Notes under the pieces: generated by a model
What the model was told of the DNA's origin: nothing
The model's input: the letters and a program-made list of their open reading frames with translations, nothing else
Database searches by the model: none
Source: JAWLBM01 sp041687675
GTDB lineage: Bacteria; Pseudomonadota; Alphaproteobacteria; Rhizobiales; Pleomorphomonadaceae
Assembly: GCA_041687675.1 (NCBI GenBank)
Contig: JAWLBM010000037.1
Span: 1 to 46,791 of the forward strand
Direction of reading: 5' to 3'
Length of the DNA stretch: 46,791 nucleotides
Position numbers and translations under genes: made by a program
Shown: piece after piece, positions 33,501-41,160 of the stretch
How the letters are laid out: each line of letters opens with the position of its first letter
How positions within the stretch are numbered: position 1 is the stretch's first letter

Positions 33501-34373
33501 GTGATCCCAGGACAGTTCACCTACCACCGGCCGAAGACCGTCGCCGAGGCGGTCGGGCTTCTTGCCGCCCACGGCGACGAGGCCCGCGCGCTCGCCGGCG
33601 GCCACAGCCTCATTCCGATGATGAAGCTGCGCATGGCCGCCCCCGAGCACCTCGTCGACCTCGGCGCCATCGACGACCTCAAGGGCATCCGCGAGGACGG
33701 CGGCGACATCGTCATCGGCGCGGGCACCACCCAGGCGGAGGTCATCCGCTCGCAACTGCTCGCCGACCGCCTGCCGATCCTGCGCGAGACGGCGCAGCAG
33801 ATCGCCGATCCGCAGATCCGCACCCGCGGCACCCTCGGCGGCAACGTCGCCAACGGCGATCCCGGCAACGACATGCCGGCGGTGATGCAGGCCCTCGACG
33901 CCATCTTCCACCTTGCCGCCAACGGCAGCGAGCGGACCATCCCGGCGCGCGACTTCTACCAGGGCGCCTACTTCACCGCGATGGAGGAGGGCGAGATCCT
34001 TACCGCCGTGCGCATCCCGGGCCCGCCGGCGAACCACGGCTTCGCCTACGAGAAGCTGAAGCGCAAGGTCGGCGACTACGCCACCGCCGCCGCCGCGGTG
34101 ATCCTCACCGTGAACGCCGGCCGGGTGGAGACCTGCGCCATCGCCCTCACCAACGTCGCGCCCACCCCGCTCCTCGCCGCGGACGCCGCGAAGGCGGTGA
34201 TCGGCAGCGACTGCGACGCCGCCACGGTGAAGCGCGCCGCCGCGGCCGCCAAGGCCATCACCGATCCCGCCACCGACGGCCGCGGCACCGCCGAGTACCG
34301 CCGGGAGATGGCCGGCGTGATGACCGCCCGCGCCCTCGCCAGGGCGTTCGCCCGCGCCCGTTCCGGAGCCTGA
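33501..34373 (+). CDS. coxM: CO dehydrogenase medium (FAD) subunit CoxM
   Basis: A 290-residue flavoprotein subunit, close to the 288 residues of the known CoxM. It has the GTG-started IPGQFTYHRPKTVAEAVGLL, the FAD pyrophosphate motif ALAGGHSLIPMMKLRM, the second FAD motif TRGTLGGNVANGDPGNDMPAV, and KLKRKVGDYATAA. It passes electrons from CoxS to the quinone/respiratory chain. GTG at 33501 follows GGAAGGGGGAG. The M-S-L order matches all known aerobic CO dehydrogenase operons. Confidence 0.95.
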   Translation: MIPGQFTYHRPKTVAEAVGLLAAHGDEARALAGGHSLIPMMKLRMAAPEHLVDLGAIDDLKGIREDGGDIVIGAGTTQAEVIRSQLLADRLPILRETAQQIADPQIRTRGTLGGNVANGDPGNDMPAVMQALDAIFHLAANGSERTIPARDFYQGAYFTAMEEGEILTAVRIPGPPANHGFAYEKLKRKVGDYATAAAAVILTVNAGRVETCAIALTNVAPTPLLAADAAKAVIGSDCDAATVKRAAAAAKAITDPATDGRGTAEYRREMAGVMTARALARAFARARSGA

Positions 34374-34376
34374 GAC

Positions 34377-34886
34377 ATGAGCGACATCGAGAAGATCCCG
34401 GTCAGGCTGACCGTCAACGGCAAGGTCGTGCAGCGCTTCGTCGAGCCGCGCACGCTGCTCATCCACTTCCTGCGCGAGGACCTCGGCCTCACCGGCGCGC
34501 ACATCGGCTGCGAGACCAGCCACTGCGGCGCCTGCACCGTCGAGATCGACGGCACGTCGGTGAAGTCCTGCACCATGTTCGCCGTGCAGGCGGACGGCGC
34601 CGCGATCGGCACCGTCGAGGGCCTCGCCAACCCGGACGGCACGCTGCACGCGCTGCAGGAGGGCTTCCGGCAGATGCACGGCCTGCAGTGCGGCTACTGC
34701 ACCCCGGGCATGCTGATGCGCGCCAAGGTGCTCCTCGAGGAGAACCCGGACCCGACCGAGGAGGAGATCCGCTACGGCATCGCCGGCAACCTCTGCCGCT
34801 GCACCGGATACCAGAACATCGTCAAGGCGATCCAGTACGCCGCGGCCAAGCTCGCCGGGCGCAGCTTCGAGGAGGCCGCGGAATGA
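34377..34886 (+). CDS. coxS: CO dehydrogenase small (2Fe-2S) subunit CoxS
   Basis: A 169-residue iron-sulfur subunit with two [2Fe-2S] sites: the plant-type cluster in HIGCETSHCGACTVEIDG plus SCTMFAV, and the C-terminal cluster near the molybdenum cofactor in QCGYCTPGM and GNLCRCTGYQNIV. All eight cysteines are present. It conducts electrons from CoxL to CoxM. It begins three bases after the coxM stop, and its TGA overlaps the coxL ATG. Confidence 0.96.
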   Translation: MSDIEKIPVRLTVNGKVVQRFVEPRTLLIHFLREDLGLTGAHIGCETSHCGACTVEIDGTSVKSCTMFAVQADGAAIGTVEGLANPDGTLHALQEGFRQMHGLQCGYCTPGMLMRAKVLLEENPDPTEEEIRYGIAGNLCRCTGYQNIVKAIQYAAAKLAGRSFEEAAE

Positions 34887-37303
34887 ACGAGATGACGATC
34901 ACGCGCGAACAGCGCGAGGCGCGGCTCGAGGGCATGGGCTGCAAGCGCAAGCGCGTCGAGGACATCCGCTTCACGCAGGGCAAGGGCAACTACGTCGACG
35001 ACATCAAGCTCGCCGGCATGCTGCATGGCGATTTCGTCCGCTCGCAATACGCCCACGCGAAGATCAGGCGGATCGACGCCTCGAAGGCGCTGGCGCTGCC
35101 GGGCGTCATCGCGGTGATCACCGCGGAGGACCTCAAGCCCTTGAACCTCCACTGGATGCCGACGCTCGCCGGCGACGTGCAGGCCGTGCTCGCCGACGGC
35201 AGGGTCTCGTTCCAGAACCAGGAGATCGCCTTCGTCGTCGCCGAGGACCGCTACGTCGCCGACGACGCCATCCAGCTGGTCGAGGTGGAGTACGAGGAAC
35301 TCCCCGTCCTCGTCGACCCGTTCAGGTCGATGGAGCCGGACGCACCGGTGCTGCGCCCCGACCTCGAGGGCAAGACCGTCGGCGCCCATGGACCGCGCAA
35401 GCACCACAACCACATCTTCGAGTGGACGGTCGGCGACAGGGAGGCGACCGACGCCGCCTTCGCCGACGCCGAGGTGACGGTCAAGGAGCTGATCTCCTAC
35501 CACCGCACCCATCCCTCGCCGCTCGAGACCTGCCAGTGCCTCGCCTCCTTCGACAAGGTGAAGGGCGAGCTCACGGTCTACGGCACCTTCCAGGCGCCGC
35601 ACGTGATCCGCACCGTGGCCTCGCTGCTCTCCAAGATTCCCGAGCACAAGATCCACGTGATCGCGCCGGACATCGGCGGCGGCTTCGGCAACAAGGTGGG
35701 CGCCTATTCGGGCTACATCTGCTCGATCGTCGCCTCGATCGTCACCGGCCTGCCGGTGAAGTGGGTCGAGGACCGGATGGAGAACCTCTCCACCACCTCC
35801 TTCGCCCGCGACTACCACATGACCACCGAAGTGGCCGCGACGAAGGACGGCAAGGTGACCGGGCTTCGCGTCCACGTCCTCGCCGACCATGGCGCCTTCG
35901 ACGCCTGCGCTGATCCCTCCAGATGGCCGGCCGGCTTCTTCAACATCGTGACCGGCTCCTACGACTTCCCGACCGCGCATGTCGCCGTGGACGGGGTCTA
36001 CACCAACAAGGCGCCGGGCGGCGTCGCCTACCGCTGCTCCTTCCGGGTCACCGAGGCGGCCTACTGCATCGAGCGGGCGATGGACATCCTGGCCCAGAAG
36101 CTCGGCATGGATCCCGCCGACCTCAGGATGAAGAATTTCGTCCGGCGCGAGCAGTTCCCCTACCAGTCGGCGCTCGGCTGGGAGTACGACAGCGGCGACT
36201 ACCACCTCGCCATGCAGAAGGCGATGGACGCCATCGGATACCGGGAGCTGCGGGCCGAGCAGAAGGCGCGCCAGGAGGCCTTCCGCCGCGGCGAGACCCG
36301 GGAGATCATGGGCATCGGCGTCACCTTCTTCACCGAGATCGTCGGCGCCGGCCCCTCGAAGAACTGCGACATCCTCGGCGTGGCCATGTTCGACAGCGCC
36401 GAGATCCGCATCCACCCGACCGGGTCGATCATCGCCCGCATGGGCTCCAAGAGCCAGGGCCAGGGCCACGAGACCACCTGGGCGCAGATCATCGCCACCG
36501 AACTCGGCATCCCGGCCGACGACATCATGATCGAGGAGGGCAACACAGACACCGCCCCCTACGGGCTGGGGACCTACGGCTCCCGCTCGACGCCGGTGAC
36601 GGGGGCGGCGATCGCCATGGCCGCGCGGAAGATCAAGAACAAGGCGCAGATGATCGCCGCCCACCTCCTCGAGGTCTCCGAGTACGACCTCGAGTGGGAC
36701 ATCGACGGCTTCCGCGTGAAGGGCAACCCGGAGCGCGCCAAGACCATGAAGGAGATCGCCTGGGCGGCCTACAACAGCCCGCCGCCGGGCATGGAGCCGG
36801 GCCTGGAGGCGGTAAACTACTACGACCCGCCGAACATGACCTACCCGTTCGGCGCCTATTTCTGCGTCATGGATATCGACGTCGATACCGGTGTCGCGAA
36901 GATCCGGCGCTTCTACGCCCTGGACGACTGCGGCACCCGGATCAACCCGATGATCATCGAGGGCCAGGTGCACGGCGGCCTCACCGAGGCCTTCGCCATC
37001 GCCATGGGGCAGGAGATCAAGTACGACGAGATGGGCAACGTGGTCGGCGCGTCCTTCATGGACTTCTTCCTGCCGACCGCCGTGGAGACGCCGCACTGGG
37101 AGACGGACTTCACCGTCACCCCGTCTCCGCACCACCCGATCGGCGCCAAGGGCGTCGGCGAGAGCCCGAACGTCGGCGGCGTCCCCGCCTTCTCCAACGC
37201 GGTGAACGACGCCTTCGGCTTTCTCGGCTCCACGCACATCCAGATGCCGCATGATTCCTGGCGTATCTGGGAAGCGGCGCGCAAACTGGGCGTGCACGGC
37301 TGA
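34883..37303 (+). CDS. coxL: Form I CO dehydrogenase large subunit CoxL
   Basis: An 806-residue molybdenum hydroxylase that oxidises CO + H2O to CO2 at a Mo-Cu site. The active-site loop reads AYRCSFR with the copper-binding Cys at residue 385. This is the form I signature of true CO dehydrogenases; form II proteins have AYRGAGR instead. The catalytic Glu is at residue 760 in GAKGVGESPNVGG. Both positions are three less than in the Oligotropha enzyme (C388, E763). Other cofactor blocks, such as IGGGFGNKVGAYSG and MGSKSQGQGHETTWAQI, are intact. The ATG overlaps the coxS stop. Intact length and motifs indicate a working enzyme. Confidence 0.97.
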   Translation: MNEMTITREQREARLEGMGCKRKRVEDIRFTQGKGNYVDDIKLAGMLHGDFVRSQYAHAKIRRIDASKALALPGVIAVITAEDLKPLNLHWMPTLAGDVQAVLADGRVSFQNQEIAFVVAEDRYVADDAIQLVEVEYEELPVLVDPFRSMEPDAPVLRPDLEGKTVGAHGPRKHHNHIFEWTVGDREATDAAFADAEVTVKELISYHRTHPSPLETCQCLASFDKVKGELTVYGTFQAPHVIRTVASLLSKIPEHKIHVIAPDIGGGFGNKVGAYSGYICSIVASIVTGLPVKWVEDRMENLSTTSFARDYHMTTEVAATKDGKVTGLRVHVLADHGAFDACADPSRWPAGFFNIVTGSYDFPTAHVAVDGVYTNKAPGGVAYRCSFRVTEAAYCIERAMDILAQKLGMDPADLRMKNFVRREQFPYQSALGWEYDSGDYHLAMQKAMDAIGYRELRAEQKARQEAFRRGETREIMGIGVTFFTEIVGAGPSKNCDILGVAMFDSAEIRIHPTGSIIARMGSKSQGQGHETTWAQIIATELGIPADDIMIEEGNTDTAPYGLGTYGSRSTPVTGAAIAMAARKIKNKAQMIAAHLLEVSEYDLEWDIDGFRVKGNPERAKTMKEIAWAAYNSPPPGMEPGLEAVNYYDPPNMTYPFGAYFCVMDIDVDTGVAKIRRFYALDDCGTRINPMIIEGQVHGGLTEAFAIAMGQEIKYDEMGNVVGASFMDFFLPTAVETPHWETDFTVTPSPHHPIGAKGVGESPNVGGVPAFSNAVNDAFGFLGSTHIQMPHDSWRIWEAARKLGVHG

Positions 37304-37350
37304 GGGGCACCGCCGCCGGCGGTCCGCCCGCCCATGCATGGAGGATGGCG

Positions 37351-37722
37351 ATGACCGACACGGTGGTGGACTGGAAGACCCGCGAGCCCCGGGACGTGAT
37401 CCCGGGGTTCCACGGCCGCTTCGCGCATTCGGAGCGGATGAGCTTCGCCTACTGGGACATCGACGCCGGCGCGACGCTGCCCGAGCACGAGCACGAGCAC
37501 GAGCAGGTGATCAACGTCCTGGAGGGGCGCTTCGAGGTGACCATGAACGGGAGGACCGAGGTGCTGGAAGCCGGCAGCCTGGCGGTGGTGCCGTCCGGCG
37601 TCCGCCATTCGGGCCGGGCCCTCACCTTCTGCCGCATCCTCGACGTGTTCGCGCCGGTTCGCGAGGACTACAGGGCCGGCAGCACCGGCAGCGTGCTGCA
37701 GTCGGCGATGAGCAACGGGTGA
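37351..37722 (+). CDS. Small cupin protein inserted in the cox operon
   Basis: A 123-residue single-domain cupin. The metal-binding motif is LPEHEHEHEQVINVLEGRFEV with its His/Glu ligands, followed by PSGVRHSGRAL with the second-motif histidine. I chose the ATG at 37351, six bases after GGAGG; an ATG at 37345 is too close to that site. The TGA overlaps the GTG start of coxD, so the gene is part of the operon and coupled to coxD. Cupins are not a standard member of cox clusters as I know them. Possible jobs include metal handling for the Mo-Cu site or a sensory/enzymatic role; none can be shown here. Confidence 0.85.
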   Translation: MTDTVVDWKTREPRDVIPGFHGRFAHSERMSFAYWDIDAGATLPEHEHEHEQVINVLEGRFEVTMNGRTEVLEAGSLAVVPSGVRHSGRALTFCRILDVFAPVREDYRAGSTGSVLQSAMSNG

Positions 37723-38603
37723 AACGCCAGATGTGGAGCCGCGGGCAGATCGCCGACCGCCTCGCCGAGGTCGGCTACGTCGCCGACCCGAGCCTTGCCA
37801 CGGCGCTGTCGCTGATGGACATGCTCGGCCGGCCGCTGCTCCTCGAGGGCGAGGCCGGCGTCGGCAAGACGGAGGTGGCCAAGGCGCTGGCCGCCGTGCA
37901 CGGGACGGAGCTGATCCGCCTGCAGTGCCACGAGGGCCTCGACCGCTCCGACGCGCTCTACGAGTGGAACTACCAGCGCCAGCTGCTCGCCATCCGCGCA
38001 CGCGAGGGCGAGGACGCGGCGGCGACGGAGGCGCACGTCTTCTCCGAGGCCTACCTGATGGAGCGTCCGCTGCTCGCGGCGATCCGGCGCGAGAGGCCGC
38101 CGGTGCTCCTCATCGACGAGATCGACCGGGCGGACGAGGAGTTCGAGGCGTTCCTGCTGGAGGTGCTCTCCGACTTCCAGGTAACGATCCCGGAGCTCGG
38201 CACAATCCGCGCGACCAGCATTCCCCGCGTGGTGCTCACCTCCAACGGCACGCGCGAGCTGTCCGACGCGCTGCGGCGCCGCTGCCTCTACCACGCGCTC
38301 GACTTCCCCGACGTCGACCGGGAGGCGCGCATCCTGCTCGCCCGCGTGCCGGGCATCGACACGGCGCTGGCGCTGCAGGTCGCGCGGCTGATGGAGACGG
38401 TCCGCAAGGAGGACCTCGTCAAGGTTCCCGGCGTCGCCGAGACGCTGGACTGGGCGGCGGCGCTGGTCGGGCTCGGCGTCTCGCGCGTCGCCGAGAACCG
38501 CGAGGCGGTCTACGAGACGCTCGGCTGCGTGCTGAAGACCCGCGAGGACCGCGCCCGCGTCACCCGCGAGGTGATCGACCGCCTCGCCGCCAGGGTGGCG
38601 TGA
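37719..38603 (+). CDS. coxD: AAA+ ATPase CoxD, CO dehydrogenase maturation
   Basis: A 294-residue MoxR-type AAA+ ATPase. Walker A is LLLEGEAGVGKTEVAKAL, Walker B is PVLLIDEIDRADEEFEAFLL, and sensor 1 is VVLTSNGTREL; CHEGLDRSDALYEWNYQRQLL is typical of CoxD. In Oligotropha, CoxD is needed to put copper and sulfur into the CoxL site. The start is the GTG at 37719 overlapping the cupin stop; an ATG four codons on (37731) is possible. It works with the VWA protein CoxE encoded next. Confidence 0.93.
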   Translation: MKRQMWSRGQIADRLAEVGYVADPSLATALSLMDMLGRPLLLEGEAGVGKTEVAKALAAVHGTELIRLQCHEGLDRSDALYEWNYQRQLLAIRAREGEDAAATEAHVFSEAYLMERPLLAAIRRERPPVLLIDEIDRADEEFEAFLLEVLSDFQVTIPELGTIRATSIPRVVLTSNGTRELSDALRRRCLYHALDFPDVDREARILLARVPGIDTALALQVARLMETVRKEDLVKVPGVAETLDWAAALVGLGVSRVAENREAVYETLGCVLKTREDRARVTREVIDRLAARVA

Positions 38604-38607
38604 ACCC

Positions 38608-39804
38608 ATGCGCCCCGACCTCGCGAGCCGCGACGACCTCGGCCCGGCGGTGCGCCGCCGGCTCGCCGGCTTCGTCCGCACCCTGCGCGACAACGGTTTC
38701 AAGGTGGGCCTTGCCGACAGCCGGGACGCCCTCGCGGTCCTCTCGGCCCCCGGATACGACCGGCCGGCGCGCGCCAGGCCGGCGCTCCGCGCGCTCCTCT
38801 GCGGCCGTCGCAGCGACTGGGACGCCTTCGACGCCCTGTTCGACGCCTTCTGGACCGGCCGGTCGGTGAAGTCGCGGGTGAAGGTCGCAGGCGCCTCGGC
38901 GATCGCCAGCCAGAAGACCATCCGCAGCCTCATGGCCGAGCGCGGCGCCGCCGCTGGCGAGCCCGGCCCCGCCCTCGACGTCTCCCGCGACGGCGGCGAG
39001 GATGAGAGCGAGGCGGCGCCGCACGGCCGGCGCGAGGGCGCGAGCCGGCACGACGGCCTTTCCCGCACCGACTTTCGCAAGATCGCCGACCCGGAGGCTC
39101 TCGCCGAGGCGCATGCCCTCGCCGAACGGCTCGCCCGGGCGATGCGGGCGCGGCTGACGCGGCGCGAGCGGGCGCGCGCCCGCGGCCCGCGCATCGACCT
39201 GCGCCGCACCATCCGCCGCAGCCTCTCCAGCGGCGGCGAGCCGCTGCTGCTGGTGAAGCGCCGGCCGAAGCCGAAGCCGCTCCGCCTCGTCCTTCTCGTC
39301 GACGCCTCGGGCTCGATGGAGCTCTACACGGGCGTCTTCCTGCGCTTCGTCCACGGCTGCCTGGACCGCTTCCGCGAGGCGGAGGCCTTCCTCTTCCATA
39401 CCCGCCTCGTCCACGTCTCCGACGCGCTCGGCGAGCGGGACACCGCCCGCGCACTCGACCGGCTCGGGCTGATGGCCGAGGGCGTCGGCGGCGGCACGCG
39501 CATCGGCGAGAGCCTCGCCACCTTCAACCGCTGGCATGCGGCGAGGGTGATCCACTCGCGCACCTGCCTGATGATCTTCTCCGACGGCTACGACACCGGC
39601 GAGCCGGAGCGGCTCGGCGCGGAGATGGCGGCCCTCCGCCGGCGCTGCCGCCGGATCGTCTGGCTGAACCCGCTGATCGGCTGGGACGGCTACGAGCCCT
39701 CCGCCCGGGGGATGGCCGCCGCCCTGCCCCACGTCGACCTCTTCGCCCCCGCCCACGACCTCGAGAGCCTCGCCGCGCTCGAGCCCTACCTCGCCCGCCT
39801 TTGA
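38608..39804 (+). CDS. coxE: VWA-domain protein CoxE
   Basis: A 398-residue CoxE-type protein. The N-terminal helical part (about 1-210) has FVRTLRDNGFKVGLADSRDAL and ends in a strongly basic region. The C-terminal VWA domain has the MIDAS motif VLLVDASGSMELYTG at about residue 230 and a second carboxylate site MIFSDGYDTGEPERL. The MoxR ATPase/VWA pair CoxD-CoxE acts as a metal-insertion chaperone for CoxL. It starts four bases after coxD. Middle part (about 125-160) is charged and low in complexity. Confidence 0.93.
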   Translation: MRPDLASRDDLGPAVRRRLAGFVRTLRDNGFKVGLADSRDALAVLSAPGYDRPARARPALRALLCGRRSDWDAFDALFDAFWTGRSVKSRVKVAGASAIASQKTIRSLMAERGAAAGEPGPALDVSRDGGEDESEAAPHGRREGASRHDGLSRTDFRKIADPEALAEAHALAERLARAMRARLTRRERARARGPRIDLRRTIRRSLSSGGEPLLLVKRRPKPKPLRLVLLVDASGSMELYTGVFLRFVHGCLDRFREAEAFLFHTRLVHVSDALGERDTARALDRLGLMAEGVGGGTRIGESLATFNRWHAARVIHSRTCLMIFSDGYDTGEPERLGAEMAALRRRCRRIVWLNPLIGWDGYEPSARGMAAALPHVDLFAPAHDLESLAALEPYLARL

Positions 39805-39816
39805 GAACTGGAAGCC

Positions 39817-40647
39817 ATGCCCTCGCGTCCCGACGTCCTCGACCTGGTGGCGGACCTCAAGGCCCGCGGCGAGGCCTTCTGCCTCGCCACCGTCGTCCGC
39901 ACGGTCTCCGTCACCGCCGCCAAGGCCGGCGCCAAGGCCATCATCCGCGCCGACGGCACCATCACGGAAGGCTGGATCGGCGGCGGCTGCGCGCGGGCGG
40001 CGGTGACGAAGGCGGCCCGCGAGGCGCTCGCCGACGGCGCGCCGCGGCTCGTCTCGGTGATGCCGAAGGACGTCCTCGGCGAGAAGGGCGTCAAGGCCGG
40101 CGACGAGCGCGAGGGCATCCGCTTCGCCCGCAACATGTGCCCGAGCCGCGGAACGATGGACGTCTTCATCGAGCCGGTGCTGCCGCGGCCCTCGCTGGTG
40201 GTGCTCGGATCGAGCCCCGTCGCGCTCGCTCTCGCCGACCTCGCCCCGCGCTTCGGCTACCGGGTGACGGTCTGCGCCATGCCGGAGGACCAGGGCCTGT
40301 TCGCCGAGGCCGAGGCCCGCGTCGAGGGCTTCGCCCTGCCGGTGGAAGCGGACGGGCCGCGCTACCTCGTCGTCGCCACCCAGGGCCGCGGCGACGAAGC
40401 GGCGCTCCGGGCCGCGATCTCGGTCGAAGCCGACTACGTCGCCTTCGTCGGCAGCCGCCGGAAGGTCGCGGCGCTCGTGGAGGACCTCGTCGAAGGCGGC
40501 GTCCCCCGGCAGCGGTTCGACCGGCTGAAGGGACCCGCCGGCCTCGACCTCGGGGCCATCATGCCGGAGGAGATCGCGCTCTCGATCCTCGCCGAGGTCC
40601 TGGCGCTCCGCCGCAGCGGCCAGCGCGCCTCGGCCACCGGGGCGTGA
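39817..40647 (+). CDS. coxF: XdhC/CoxF-family maturation protein
   Basis: A 276-residue XdhC/CoxI-type protein. It has FCLATVVRTVSVTAAKAGAKAI, GWIGGGCARAAV and GTMDVFIEP in the N-terminal XdhC domain. A Rossmann-like C-terminal domain follows (LVVLGSSPVALALADLAPRFGY, DYVAFVGSRRKV). XdhC proteins bind and sulfurate molybdenum cofactor before insertion. Position after coxDE matches coxF. It is the last recognised cox gene here; coxG, H, I and K, which follow in Oligotropha, are absent and other genes follow instead. Confidence 0.92.
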   Translation: MPSRPDVLDLVADLKARGEAFCLATVVRTVSVTAAKAGAKAIIRADGTITEGWIGGGCARAAVTKAAREALADGAPRLVSVMPKDVLGEKGVKAGDEREGIRFARNMCPSRGTMDVFIEPVLPRPSLVVLGSSPVALALADLAPRFGYRVTVCAMPEDQGLFAEAEARVEGFALPVEADGPRYLVVATQGRGDEAALRAAISVEADYVAFVGSRRKVAALVEDLVEGGVPRQRFDRLKGPAGLDLGAIMPEEIALSILAEVLALRRSGQRASATGA

Positions 40648-40686
40648 GGCGGGGGCATCCCGCCTGCACGCCGGGAGAGGTGCAGG
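40648..40686 (+). terminator. Two overlapping hairpins at the end of the cox operon
   Basis: GGCGGG-GGCAT-CCCGCC (40648-40664) is followed by the overlapping CCTGCAC / GTGCAGG (40663-40686). They share bases, so only one can form at a time. No U-run; they lie directly behind the coxF stop and probably end the cox transcript. Confidence 0.5.
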
Positions 40687-40849
40687 CGCTTGACCGCGAA
40701 CGAGGCGTATTTTCCCGCCGCCCGGGAGCCCCGGTTAACCCATGGCAAGCTCAAGCCCGCGTGCCGTGGCTAGGATGATGCCGGTCCAGCCGGAAGTCGC
40801 GGGGACGCGGCCTCTCTAGCCGCAGCCGGCCAGGGAAACGGAGGTGCCG

Positions 40850-41083
40850 ATGACCAGCGAAGCGGCGTCGCGCGAGAACGTTGAGCGGATCTTCGGGCGG
40901 CTCGAGGACGGGACGGTCGCCGCCATCCTCGCGACGGGCGCGGACGTCGGCGACCTCGAGGTCGCGTTCCAGTACGCCTCGGGGGCGGACGACGTCATGG
41001 GCGAGTTGCGCAAGCCGCTCACCGGGCCGGCCGCCGCGGTGGTGGAGATCCTCGCCGAGCCGGAGCCCGACGACGAGCGCTGA
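40850..41083 (+). CDS. Small protein of unknown function
   Basis: A 77-residue acidic protein with no recognised domain: ENVERIFGRLEDGTVAAILATG, DVGDLEVAFQYASGADDVMGEL, LTGPAAAVVEILAEPEPDD. It looks helical and soluble. The ATG at 40850 has a very good ribosome site (ACGGAGG, five bases away); a GTG at 40844 overlaps that site and is unlikely. The clean start, acidic composition and the lack of a competing frame support a real gene. It is convergent with the FMO gene and about 200 bp from coxF, so probably separate from the cox operon. Confidence 0.6.
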   Translation: MTSEAASRENVERIFGRLEDGTVAAILATGADVGDLEVAFQYASGADDVMGELRKPLTGPAAAVVEILAEPEPDDER

Positions 41084-41160
41084 CCCCGACGGCGAGCACG
41101 ACCGGCCCACCTCGCCCGCGCAAGCCGGTTCCCGTGCCCGGCCGATCCGCCGGGCCCCCG

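Noticed and set aside
32235..34373. A 712-codon frame running from coxC through the gap into coxM.
   Set aside because: Its first 420 codons are low-complexity shadow of coxC and non-coding DNA; coxM has a good ribosome site and the family start IPGQF at GTG 33501.
33425..37303. A 1292-codon frame covering coxL with a long extension upstream.
   Set aside because: The extension is antisense-like and overlaps coxM and coxS in another frame; coxL starts at the ATG that overlaps the coxS stop.
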